DNA of 5,825 nucleotides from a bacterium (GCA_021823825.1 JAKANJ010000037.1:1-5825); one strand, 5' to 3'. Positions 1-4,704 are shown, numbered from the stretch's first letter. Notes: generated from the letters alone by a model not told the origin. A program made the numbers and translations.

Positions 1-250
1 GCCAAACACGATTGTTGAATCAATGGTTTTTGATGACGAGGTCATCGGCGTGCGCTTCCCTATCAAGATGGAACTCGTCGTGAAAGAAGCTGCTGCTGCA
101 GTAAAAGGAAACACCGTGCAAGGAGGCTCAAAACAGGTTGTTCTTGAAACTGGTGCCACCGTAAACGTACCGATGTTCATCAACGAGGGCGACCTCATTC
201 GTATCAACACAGAGACGGGCACCTACGCAGAACGCGTAGACAAAAAGTAA
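1..250 (+). CDS. efp: Elongation factor P, C-terminal part (5' end outside window)
   Basis: EF-P binds ribosomes stalled at polyproline stretches, next to the peptidyl-tRNA, and speeds peptide-bond formation. About 82 C-terminal residues are visible, read from position 2 to the TAA at 248-250. They cover the end of the second OB domain (PNTIVESMVFDDEVIGVRF) and a complete EF-P C-terminal OB domain. Hallmarks are VKGNT..GG.K, the block LETGATVNVPMFINEGD, and the ending TGTYAERV. The N-terminal domain that carries the modified residue lies upstream of the window, so the modification type (lysine or arginine) cannot be told. The ATG at 23 is an internal methionine, because the family match continues in frame upstream of it. 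The gene ends 23 bases before a 22-bp terminator hairpin and converges with the rpsR end of the ribosomal operon. Confidence 0.96.
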   Translation, partial: PNTIVESMVFDDEVIGVRFPIKMELVVKEAAAAVKGNTVQGGSKQVVLETGATVNVPMFINEGDLIRINTETGTYAERVDKK

Positions 251-273
251 TCATTCCGCCTAAAGGCATCCTA

Positions 274-320
274 AGGTACAGCAAAAACCCGCCAAGATTT
301 GGCGGGTTTTTGCTGTACCT
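274..320 (+). terminator. Strong bidirectional terminator after efp (22-bp perfect hairpin)
   Basis: Positions 274-295 pair without a mismatch with 299-320, leaving a 3-base loop (296-298). The upper stem is the GC block CCCGCC/GGCGGG, flanked by A5 (283-287) on the left and T5 (307-311) on the right. The hairpin therefore reads as an intrinsic terminator on both strands. It begins 23 bases after the efp stop. The lower stem is unusually long, reaching 9 bp below the A/T tracts, so the folded RNA would be very stable. Confidence 0.93.
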
Positions 321-347
321 GGCATCCCGAGGCTGGGCCATTGGGAG

Positions 348-356
348 TTATCCACA
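348..356 (+). other. Consensus DnaA box 1 (TTATCCACA)
   Basis: This is an exact match to the canonical high-affinity DnaA box TTATCCACA. It lies in the gap between the first and second terminator hairpins. It is the core of a 12-bp direct repeat (346-357 and 408-419). The sequence match is certain; binding by DnaA is inference, and no dnaA, dnaN or rpmH gene is in the window. Confidence 0.6.
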
Positions 357-365
357 GATACCCTC

Positions 366-404
366 CAAAAAGCTCCGACCTTTTCAAAAGGGCGGAGCTT
401 TTTG
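366..404 (+). terminator. Second symmetrical terminator-like hairpin
   Basis: Positions 366-377 pair perfectly with 393-404 (core GCTCCG/CGGAGC, flanked by A5 and T5). After one A/G mismatch (378/392) the stem continues as CCTTTT/AAAAGG, 379-384 with 386-391. A/T tracts flank the GC core on both sides, so termination could work in either direction. It sits between the two DnaA boxes, in a region with no gene. Confidence 0.75.
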
Positions 405-409
405 AAAAG

Positions 410-418
410 TTATCCACA
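410..418 (+). other. Consensus DnaA box 2 (TTATCCACA)
   Basis: This is a second exact TTATCCACA, in the same orientation as the first and 62 bp downstream of it (start to start). It lies between the second and third hairpins. The shared block is AGTTATCCACAG, 12 bp. By rough estimate one chance copy of a given 9-mer on either strand would be rare in a window this size, so two copies 62 bp apart are unlikely to be accidental. Function is inferred only from the consensus. Confidence 0.6.
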
Positions 419-421
419 GCC

Positions 422-460
422 GTAGCAAAAAGCCCGCCTAATAGGCGGGTTTTTTGCTAT
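422..460 (-). terminator. Terminator of the rpsF-ssb-rpsR operon (works on both strands)
   Basis: The hairpin pairs 422-439 with 443-460 around a 3-base loop. The core is CCCGCCT/AGGCGGG with a run of five A on the left and six T on the right. The G432/T450 and G422/T460 positions are G-U pairs in plus-strand RNA and mismatches in minus-strand RNA. It begins 15 bases past the rpsR stop (476-478), so it most simply ends the minus-strand ribosomal operon. It may also back up the efp terminator on the other strand. Confidence 0.9.
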
Positions 461-475
461 ACGTCTATGCAAGAA

Positions 476-685
476 TTATTTTGCAACGAATGGAAGAAGT
501 CCCATAAAGCGTGCTCGTTTTACTGCGGACGCGAGCTGGCGCTGATGCTTTGCACATACTCCCGTGCGTTTCCCTGCAATCATGCGAGCATGTGGGTTCA
601 AAAATTTCTTCAAGATATCGACATCTTTGTAGTCGATAAGCTTAACGTTATTTGCCGAAAAATGGCATTGTGTATTTGTTTTCAT
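476..685 (-). CDS. rpsR: 30S ribosomal protein S18
   Basis: S18 is a small 30S platform protein that binds 16S rRNA as a heterodimer with S6. The 69-residue product has the typical length. It carries the family signatures NNVKLIDYKDVDILKKFL (residues 12-29), a central arginine/lysine-rich strand, and TGVCAKHQRQLASAVKRAR followed by MGLLPF near the C-terminus. The N-terminal Cys-x2-Cys seen in some S18 proteins is C7-x2-S10 here. C44 and H47 remain, so a full four-ligand zinc site is not present. The ATG lies 2 nt after the ssb stop (TAA-TC-ATG) with no Shine-Dalgarno visible, which suggests translational coupling to ssb. It is last in the operon; rplI, which follows rpsR in many bacteria, is absent and a terminator comes instead. 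Confidence 0.96.
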   Translation of the reverse strand: MKTNTQCHFSANNVKLIDYKDVDILKKFLNPHARMIAGKRTGVCAKHQRQLASAVKRARFMGLLPFVAK

Positions 686-687
686 GA

Positions 688-1137
688 TTAGAATGGTATA
701 TCGTCTGGATTAATGTCCTCTTCTGGGTATTCAATTGTTTCCAATACTTCTGGAGCTTTTGTTGCGGTACTTTTTGATGGAGCGCTATAGCTGCCCGTGC
801 TTGGTGCCCCGGTAGAACGTGGCCCAAACTGCATCGTATCGCCAACAATTTCTGTACGATATTTCTTTCCGCTCGCATCGTCCCAGCTCCTTGTTTGCAT
901 ACGCCCCTCAATAAAGACACCACTTCCTTTTTTCAAGTACTGTGCTGCAAGCTCTGCAAGCTTTCCGAAAAGCACAATGTTGTGGTAATCAACACTCTCC
1001 TGCTTTGCGCCAGCTTTATCTTTCCAGACTCTGTTGGTAGCTAAGCTGAAACTCGTCACCTGTTGCCCCGAAGGAAGCGCTTTCATCTCTGGGTCACGTG
1101 TCAAATTGCCGTAAACAATTGCTTTGTTGATGTACAT
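688..1137 (-). CDS. ssb: Single-stranded DNA-binding protein SSB
   Basis: SSB coats single-stranded DNA during replication, repair and recombination and recruits partner proteins through its C-terminal tip. The 149-residue product has an N-terminal OB fold (about residues 1-106). It shows the family blocks GNLTRDPEMKALPSGQQV, FSLATNR, VDYHNIVLFGKLAE, LKKGSGVFIEGRMQTRSW and KYRTEI. A Ser/Thr/Pro/Ala-rich linker (about 107-130) follows, then an acidic tail ending in DDIPF, the partner-docking tip. It lies between rpsF and rpsR, the order seen in many bacteria such as Bacillus. Its start codon is not preceded by a good Shine-Dalgarno. Instead the ATG overlaps the 3' arm of a 15-bp inverted repeat (1136-1150), suggesting RNA-level control of initiation. 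Confidence 0.97.
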   Translation of the reverse strand: MYINKAIVYGNLTRDPEMKALPSGQQVTSFSLATNRVWKDKAGAKQESVDYHNIVLFGKLAELAAQYLKKGSGVFIEGRMQTRSWDDASGKKYRTEIVGDTMQFGPRSTGAPSTGSYSAPSKSTATKAPEVLETIEYPEEDINPDDIPF

Positions 1138-1238
1138 CCCGTTAGAAGTTTTGTTATTTGATTGCTTATAAAGGCTACTCTCCCGATTATCTGTTCGCCT
1201 GCTCTTCAGTAAAACTACAGAAGAACTTCTAACGGGAT
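1136..1238 (-). promoter_or_regulatory. Long inverted repeat covering the ssb start (candidate RNA switch)
   Basis: Positions 1136-1150 are the exact reverse complement of 1224-1238 (15 bp, ATCCCGTTAGAAGTT and its complement), separated by 73 nt. In the minus-strand mRNA the 5' arm starts 9 nt after the rpsF stop codon. The 3' arm ends with the A and T of the ssb ATG (1137-1135), so the folded RNA would bury the ssb start region. A smaller hairpin (1204-1223, one mismatch) sits inside the loop. There is no T-tract after it, so it is not an intrinsic terminator. Translational control or RNase processing is inference; the repeat itself is seen directly. Confidence 0.7.
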
Positions 1239-1247
1239 ACGTATTTG

Positions 1248-1742
1248 TTATGCTACCAAGTCTTCGATAGCTTTGTCCAGCTCATCCCCCTCTGAAGCGA
1301 CGACCTCTGCTTCATCTTGTGCCGCCTCAAGCTTTTCTGAAACAACTGGCTCTTTATCGTGAACTTTTGCTTTTACTGCAGTAAATGTTTTTGCAATAAA
1401 TGTGTCCTCGCGAAGAGTCTTTACAATGAGATAACGAAGAACATTGTCGTCTTTTTTAAGGCCCTCTTCAAGCTCTGCAATTCCCGAAGGCTCACCTTCG
1501 AACTTAATCCAACCAAAGTATGCGTTATCAAAACGCTTGTTCTTATGCTCAACCGTTTTTACGATTGTGTAGGCGAGGTCAATGAAGACCGGATTTTCCT
1601 CTGCAATAATGCCTTTGGAAATCCGCTCAACCATACCACGCACGGCTTTCGACGCAGCCGGGATATTTTCCTCGGAAATCGTCGGTACAAGATGGTAGCC
1701 TAGCTCATAGATACGAGGCTCCGTGTGTTCATTATGATCCAT
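1248..1742 (-). CDS. rpsF: 30S ribosomal protein S6 with extended acidic C-terminus
   Basis: S6 is a 30S platform protein that pairs with S18 on 16S rRNA. The product has 164 residues. The ferredoxin-like S6 core runs from about residue 10 (RIYELGYHLVPTI) through IDLAYTIVKTVEHKNKRFDNAYFGWIKFEG to the closing NVLRYLIVKTLRED. That order matches the family: the first beta strand, the AYxI...N..YF strand pair, and a final VLRYLI strand. The last 40 or so residues form an acidic, Ala/Glu/Asp-rich tail beyond the usual bacterial core of roughly 95-110 residues. The ATG at 1742 was chosen because it gives a short leader before the first strand. No Shine-Dalgarno is visible. It is first in the operon with ssb and rpsR and has its own sigma-70-like promoter at 1810-1838. 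Confidence 0.96.
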   Translation of the reverse strand: MDHNEHTEPRIYELGYHLVPTISEENIPAASKAVRGMVERISKGIIAEENPVFIDLAYTIVKTVEHKNKRFDNAYFGWIKFEGEPSGIAELEEGLKKDDNVLRYLIVKTLREDTFIAKTFTAVKAKVHDKEPVVSEKLEAAQDEAEVVASEGDELDKAIEDLVA

Positions 1743-1770
1743 ATTTTCAATATTAATGCTTCTATTAACC

Positions 1771-1801
1771 TAGAAATTGCCTCATTTCTGGGCAAGTTCT
1801 A
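1771..1801 (-). promoter_or_regulatory. Leader hairpin at the 5' end of the rpsF mRNA
   Basis: Positions 1771-1775 pair with 1797-1801 and, after one mismatch (1776/1796), 1777-1781 pair with 1791-1795, leaving a 9-base loop. The predicted transcription start from the upstream promoter is near 1803, so this hairpin would form the very 5' end of the rpsF message. Leaders of rpsF in many bacteria carry an RNA element bound by the S6:S18 complex. This could play that role, but I do not see the CCG element of the described motif, so the link is only positional. Confidence 0.4.
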
Positions 1802-1809
1802 ACTCCAGT

Positions 1810-1838
1810 ATCCTACCAGAGGAGGCAGGATAAGTCAA
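1810..1838 (-). promoter_or_regulatory. Promoter of the rpsF-ssb-rpsR operon
   Basis: On the minus strand the -35 element TTGACT (1838-1833) is followed by a 17-bp spacer and the -10 element TAGGAT (1815-1810). A TGG just upstream of the -10 gives an extended -10. Transcription would begin near 1803, leaving a leader of about 60 nt before the rpsF ATG. A dyad, TATCCT...AGGATA (1809-1814 and 1827-1832), covers the -10 and spacer and could be an operator. Confidence 0.65.
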
Positions 1839-1852
1839 AAAACTTCATATAT

Positions 1853-1881
1853 TTGACTTTGTATTATTTTTATGCTATACT
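1853..1881 (+). promoter_or_regulatory. Extended -10 sigma-70-type promoter of the small GC-rich gene
   Basis: The -35 is TTGACT (1853-1858), then a 17-bp spacer, then TATACT (1876-1881). TGC (1873-1875) provides an extended -10. This is a near-consensus promoter in an AT-rich spacer. The start would be near 1888, giving a leader of about 50 nt that contains a 5-bp hairpin (CTACC/GGTAG, 1892-1906). The -35 block TTTGACTT (1852-1859) is the mirror image of the rpsF -35 block (1832-1839). Confidence 0.8.
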
Positions 1882-1927
1882 TGATTTAGACCTACCAATA
1901 CGGTAGTGCGCAACCAGCAGTTCTTTT

Positions 1928-1935
1928 AAAGGAGG
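1928..1935 (+). promoter_or_regulatory. Perfect Shine-Dalgarno of the small gene
   Basis: AAAGGAGG lies 4 nt before the ATG at 1940. It is the only full-length Shine-Dalgarno seen before any start in the window. The rpsF, ssb, rpsR and metG starts have weak sites or none. It fixes the start codon of the following ORF and suggests high translation. Confidence 0.88.
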
Positions 1936-1939
1936 AATC

Positions 1940-2224
1940 ATGTTCAGCCGACTCAAAAAGAAAAAGGGGTGCATGTTCTTTGCCCCCTACTCCAACCACT
2001 TCCTGGGGAAGCACGCCTACAAGAAGGTTGATGGATTCTCCCTCTTCCCCTGCGAAAGCAAAGAGGGCGCCATCGCCACGGTCGGCGAGCTCCTGGAAAT
2101 GGGGCACTTCAGGCCCCATGAGGTGTCTGGTATCTTCATCTTCGGTGGCCCGGAGGCCCTCGAGCGGGTCACCATCGGGGAGATCAATACCGCGCTCAAG
2201 GCTTCCAAGAAGAAGCAGAAGTAG
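1940..2224 (+). CDS. Small basic protein of unknown function, GC-rich gene
   Basis: I do not recognise this 94-residue protein. Both ends are basic (RLKKKKG at 4-10, KASKKKQK at 87-94), and the estimated net charge is about +7. The middle holds aromatic and His-rich stretches (FFAPYSNHFLGKHAY), a helix-like segment (about 42-54) and a hydrophobic strand with a glycine turn, VSGIFIFGGPEAL (62-74). Cysteines are at 11 and 38. No signal peptide or membrane segment is seen. The gene is real: extended -10 promoter, perfect Shine-Dalgarno and a dedicated terminator bracket it. About 83% of its codons end in G or C (78 of 94 counted), far above its neighbours, which suggests either transfer or strong codon selection. 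The basic tails would suit nucleic-acid or ribosome binding, but that is a guess. It diverges from rpsF and converges on tatD. Confidence 0.8.
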   Translation: MFSRLKKKKGCMFFAPYSNHFLGKHAYKKVDGFSLFPCESKEGAIATVGELLEMGHFRPHEVSGIFIFGGPEALERVTIGEINTALKASKKKQK

Positions 2225-2244
2225 CCACGTGCGCACCACTACAC

Positions 2245-2275
2245 ACCCGCCAAGTCTTCGGACTGGCGGGTTTTT
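2245..2275 (+). terminator. Terminator of the small gene with UUCG tetraloop
   Basis: ACCCGCC (2245-2251) pairs with GGCGGGT (2265-2271). AGTC (2253-2256) pairs with GACT (2261-2264) around a TTCG loop (2257-2260), with one bulged A at 2252. A run of five T (2271-2275) follows. The cUUCGg loop is among the most stable tetraloops. On the minus strand there is no T-tract after the stem, so it is not a good terminator for tatD, whose stop is at 2279-2281. Confidence 0.93.
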
Positions 2276-2278
2276 ATA

Positions 2279-3106
2279 TTAAAAATTTGTGTTCTTGATA
2301 CTAAACATACTCAAAGCGTTTTGTACAAGCGCAGAACGTACCGTTTCAAAATCCTCTCCGCGAATCTCTGCAATCTTTTTTACCACTTCTTCTACATAAA
2401 TCGGTTCATTTCGTTTACCCCGATAAGGAGTCGGCGCAACGTATGGACTGTCGGTCTCCGACATAATTTTTCCAAGTGGAGAGAAGCGAATAACCTCATC
2501 ATATTCGTGTGTAAATGTTATGACGCCCGTGAAAGAGATTGTAAATCCGAGTGCGAAATATTCTTTGGCAATTTCAATTGTCTGTGAAAAAAAATGAACA
2601 TTCCCTCGTAGCCGTTCGCCTGCTTCTTTTTTCTTTTGTGTAAGAATATCAAGCACGGCACGATGCGCATCAGCAAGAGTCTTTTCGCTGTCTCGGCAAT
2701 GGATCATGAGTGGCAAATTCCGCTCTATCGCAAAATCAACCTGTGCTTCAAAAAGTTCATTTTGCCGCGCCTTTTCTCTGTCAACATTTTCCACTTCGTT
2801 CAATCTTGAATAATCAATGCCGCACTCTCCTACTGCGACCACAAGAGGGTTATCGGCAATTTTTGAGAAAGCAGTTTTGTTGAATTGTGCTTTTGTATCA
2901 TCAATAGGATGAACGCCAATACAGGCAAAAATTCCTCCGTGTGCCTCTTTTGCCATCACGGAAACGTCCTGTGAGCTTTTTTCGTCCGTACCGACCATAA
3001 TTGAGAAAAAGCCACGTTCGCGCATATGTAAAAGAACTTCTGCTCTGTCCGTATCAAAGCGCGCGTCATTCACATGCGCGTGTATATCAAAAAATTTTGG
3101 AATCAT
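2279..3106 (-). CDS. tatD: TatD family metal-dependent hydrolase/DNase
   Basis: TatD proteins are TIM-barrel metallo-hydrolases with DNase or exonuclease activity, linked to DNA repair and turnover in the cytoplasm. The 275-residue product has the usual length of about 260 or more. All expected metal ligands are visible: D-I-H-A-H at the start (H9, H11), E94 in VGECGIDY, H136 in MIHCRD, H171 in VHFFS (the family's HCFSG position), and D219 in SETDSPY. The C-terminal PYRGKRNEP.YV block is also typical. The ATG at 3106 sits just before the first metal-binding strand and is preceded by a weak AGG. It begins 17 nt after the metG stop. A metG-tatD pair is common in bacteria, so co-transcription from upstream is likely. 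No separate promoter is evident. The gene converges on the small GC-rich gene. Confidence 0.95.
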   Translation of the reverse strand: MIPKFFDIHAHVNDARFDTDRAEVLLHMRERGFFSIMVGTDEKSSQDVSVMAKEAHGGIFACIGVHPIDDTKAQFNKTAFSKIADNPLVVAVGECGIDYSRLNEVENVDREKARQNELFEAQVDFAIERNLPLMIHCRDSEKTLADAHRAVLDILTQKKKEAGERLRGNVHFFSQTIEIAKEYFALGFTISFTGVITFTHEYDEVIRFSPLGKIMSETDSPYVAPTPYRGKRNEPIYVEEVVKKIAEIRGEDFETVRSALVQNALSMFSIKNTNF

Positions 3107-3123
3107 GTAATTTACCTGCTCGG

Positions 3124-4692
3124 TTAGTCCTTACGCTTAAATAATGGCTGCTCAGGCGCTTTTGTAGTAAATATAATTTCTCCCTCATGCTCCCCGTTTT
3201 TACTTTTTAGGAGCTCATCAATAGCAACTGAAGTTTCAGGCATTATTGGTGCAATCATGTTGCTTACCTCCCTAAGTCCATAAAGAAGCCCCCATAAAAC
3301 CTTTTCTGTTTTTTCCTTATCCGTTTTTACAAGCTTGAACGGCTCATAATCAGTAATAAACTGGTCAAGGTACCCAATAAGCTCCCATGCAACATCCGTC
3401 GCTTTGTTCACCTCGTATGCCAACATATGCTTGTGGTAGCGGGGCAAAATATCGTTGATAACAATGTAAGGAATATTGAGGCCAGCAAACGTAACGTCAC
3501 CAGCGCCGGCGCTCGTGTGTGCCCCCACCGCAGGTACGCTTGCCGCATCCCCCGCAATGTTTCCCCCAAAATACTGTTCTGCCATTTTAAGCGTACGTGA
3601 GACAAGGTTGCCTAACCCGTTTGCAAGATTTGCATTGTAAACCTCCTTAAATTTTTCACGCGTAAGATCCCAGTCTTCTGTAGGAGAAACTTCACGTGCA
3701 CAATAGTATCGCAGTGCAGGAACGCCATAATCGGCGATAAACTCGTCAGCGCTGAGAACATTTCCAACACTCTTTGACATCTTTTTTCCACCCGAAGTTA
3801 CGAAACCATGTACAAGGAGTTCTCGAGGAAGCGGGATCTTTGCGGAAAGAAGCATCGCAGGCCATAAAAGCGCATGGAACCTTACGATATCCTTACCAAT
3901 TACCTGTACATCAGCAGGCCAAAAAATATTGAAGTTCTTTTCATCCTCCTGACCATAACCAAGAGCAGAAATATAATTTGAGAGCGCGTCACACCACACG
4001 TACATAAGTTGACTTGGGTCACTAGGCACCGGAATTCCCCAAGGGATCTCCCGTTCTGGTCGGGAAAGGCTCACGTCGCTCAATATCGCCTCAGCATCCG
4101 TATTTAAAAGTGCCAGCATTTCTCGGACTTTTGACCGTGGCGTTATTTTGAAATCACCGCTTTCTAGGAGACGCTTTAATTCAGGGACATACTTTGAAAG
4201 CCTAAAGAAATAATTTTCTTCTTCAATTTGCTCAGGTGCCGTGTTGTGGTGCTGGCACAAACCATTTACTAATTCCTTTTCTGTGATAAAAGCTTCACAG
4301 CCAACACAGTAGAGTCCTTTGTATGTTGCTTTGTAGATATCACCCGATGCCTCAAGGGCTTTCCACATTTTTTGTGCTCCAGGCCAGTGTACTTTTGAAT
4401 CTGATGTTCGGATAAATGAGTCGTTTGATATACCAAGGGTCGCGATTAGCTCTTTCATCTTTGACACATTCAAATTAACAAACGCTTGAGGCGTAAGTCC
4501 CTCTTTTTGTGCAGTGCGGATTATTTTGTCACCGTGCTCATCTGATCCGGTAAGGAAAAAAGTCTTTTCACCCAACGAGCGATGATATCGTGCAAGGATA
4601 TCTGCCAATATTAGCTCGTAGGCATGCCCCAAATGGAGCTGCGCATTCGCATAAAAAATAGCTGTTGTAATATAAAATTTCTTTTCGTCCAT
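3124..4692 (-). CDS. metG: Methionyl-tRNA synthetase
   Basis: This class I synthetase charges tRNA-Met with methionine. Numbering from the ATG at 4692 gives 522 residues. The Rossmann fold carries the HIGH-type motif HLGH (20-23) and GSDEHGDK. A Thermus-like single zinc knuckle follows, C129-x2-C132...C146-x2-H149. Then come the family blocks EENYFF, MYVWCDALSNYI, VIGKDIVRFHALLWPAML and the KMSKS loop (304-308). The helical anticodon-binding domain includes NLVSR. The protein stops after that domain, with no C-terminal tRNA-binding dimerisation domain. An Ala/Gly-rich low-complexity stretch (about 378-404) precedes part of the helical domain. A TTG two codons upstream (4698) is an alternative start giving 524 residues; the ATG fits the family N-terminus (KKFYITTAI) better. 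No clear Shine-Dalgarno is seen. It follows the membrane-protein gene by 12 nt and precedes tatD by 17 nt. Confidence 0.96.
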   Translation of the reverse strand: MDEKKFYITTAIFYANAQLHLGHAYELILADILARYHRSLGEKTFFLTGSDEHGDKIIRTAQKEGLTPQAFVNLNVSKMKELIATLGISNDSFIRTSDSKVHWPGAQKMWKALEASGDIYKATYKGLYCVGCEAFITEKELVNGLCQHHNTAPEQIEEENYFFRLSKYVPELKRLLESGDFKITPRSKVREMLALLNTDAEAILSDVSLSRPEREIPWGIPVPSDPSQLMYVWCDALSNYISALGYGQEDEKNFNIFWPADVQVIGKDIVRFHALLWPAMLLSAKIPLPRELLVHGFVTSGGKKMSKSVGNVLSADEFIADYGVPALRYYCAREVSPTEDWDLTREKFKEVYNANLANGLGNLVSRTLKMAEQYFGGNIAGDAASVPAVGAHTSAGAGDVTFAGLNIPYIVINDILPRYHKHMLAYEVNKATDVAWELIGYLDQFITDYEPFKLVKTDKEKTEKVLWGLLYGLREVSNMIAPIMPETSVAIDELLKSKNGEHEGEIIFTTKAPEQPLFKRKD

Positions 4693-4704
4693 AATCAAAT
4701 TCGT

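Noticed and set aside
330..470. Calling the region oriC
   Set aside because: There are only two DnaA boxes, no clear AT-rich unwinding element and no dnaA/dnaN/rpmH neighbours. The evidence supports DnaA-box-like sites but not an origin.
299..691. 130-codon plus-strand ORF across the efp-rpsR gap
   Set aside because: It runs through two terminator hairpins and both DnaA boxes, then antisense through rpsR. It has no Shine-Dalgarno and no recognisable protein features. It is a shadow frame.
648..923. 91-codon minus-strand ORF overlapping ssb and rpsR
   Set aside because: It is a different frame over two confidently identified genes, with no family signatures.
1136..1238. The ssb-leader inverted repeat as a small transposon-derived element (MITE)
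   Set aside because: No target-site duplication is seen: the flanks are GTAC on the left and ACGTA on the right, and I see no second copy in the window. Its edges match the ssb start, which suits regulation better. A genome-wide search for copies could reopen this.
1892..2239. 115-codon minus-strand ORF starting with a leucine run like a signal peptide
   Set aside because: The leucine run is the reverse complement of lysine-rich CTT/AAG codons at the end of the small plus-strand gene. The plus frame has the promoter, perfect Shine-Dalgarno and terminator, so the minus frame is a GC-driven shadow.
1980..2282. Overlapping 100-codon plus-strand ORF in another frame of the small gene
   Set aside because: It is Ser/Pro/Arg-rich as expected from an out-of-frame read of a GC-rich gene, has no Shine-Dalgarno, and runs through the UUCG terminator.
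2583..2591. Loose DnaA-box match on the minus strand inside tatD
   Set aside because: It matches only the relaxed consensus, lies in a run of A inside coding sequence, and has no companion sites.
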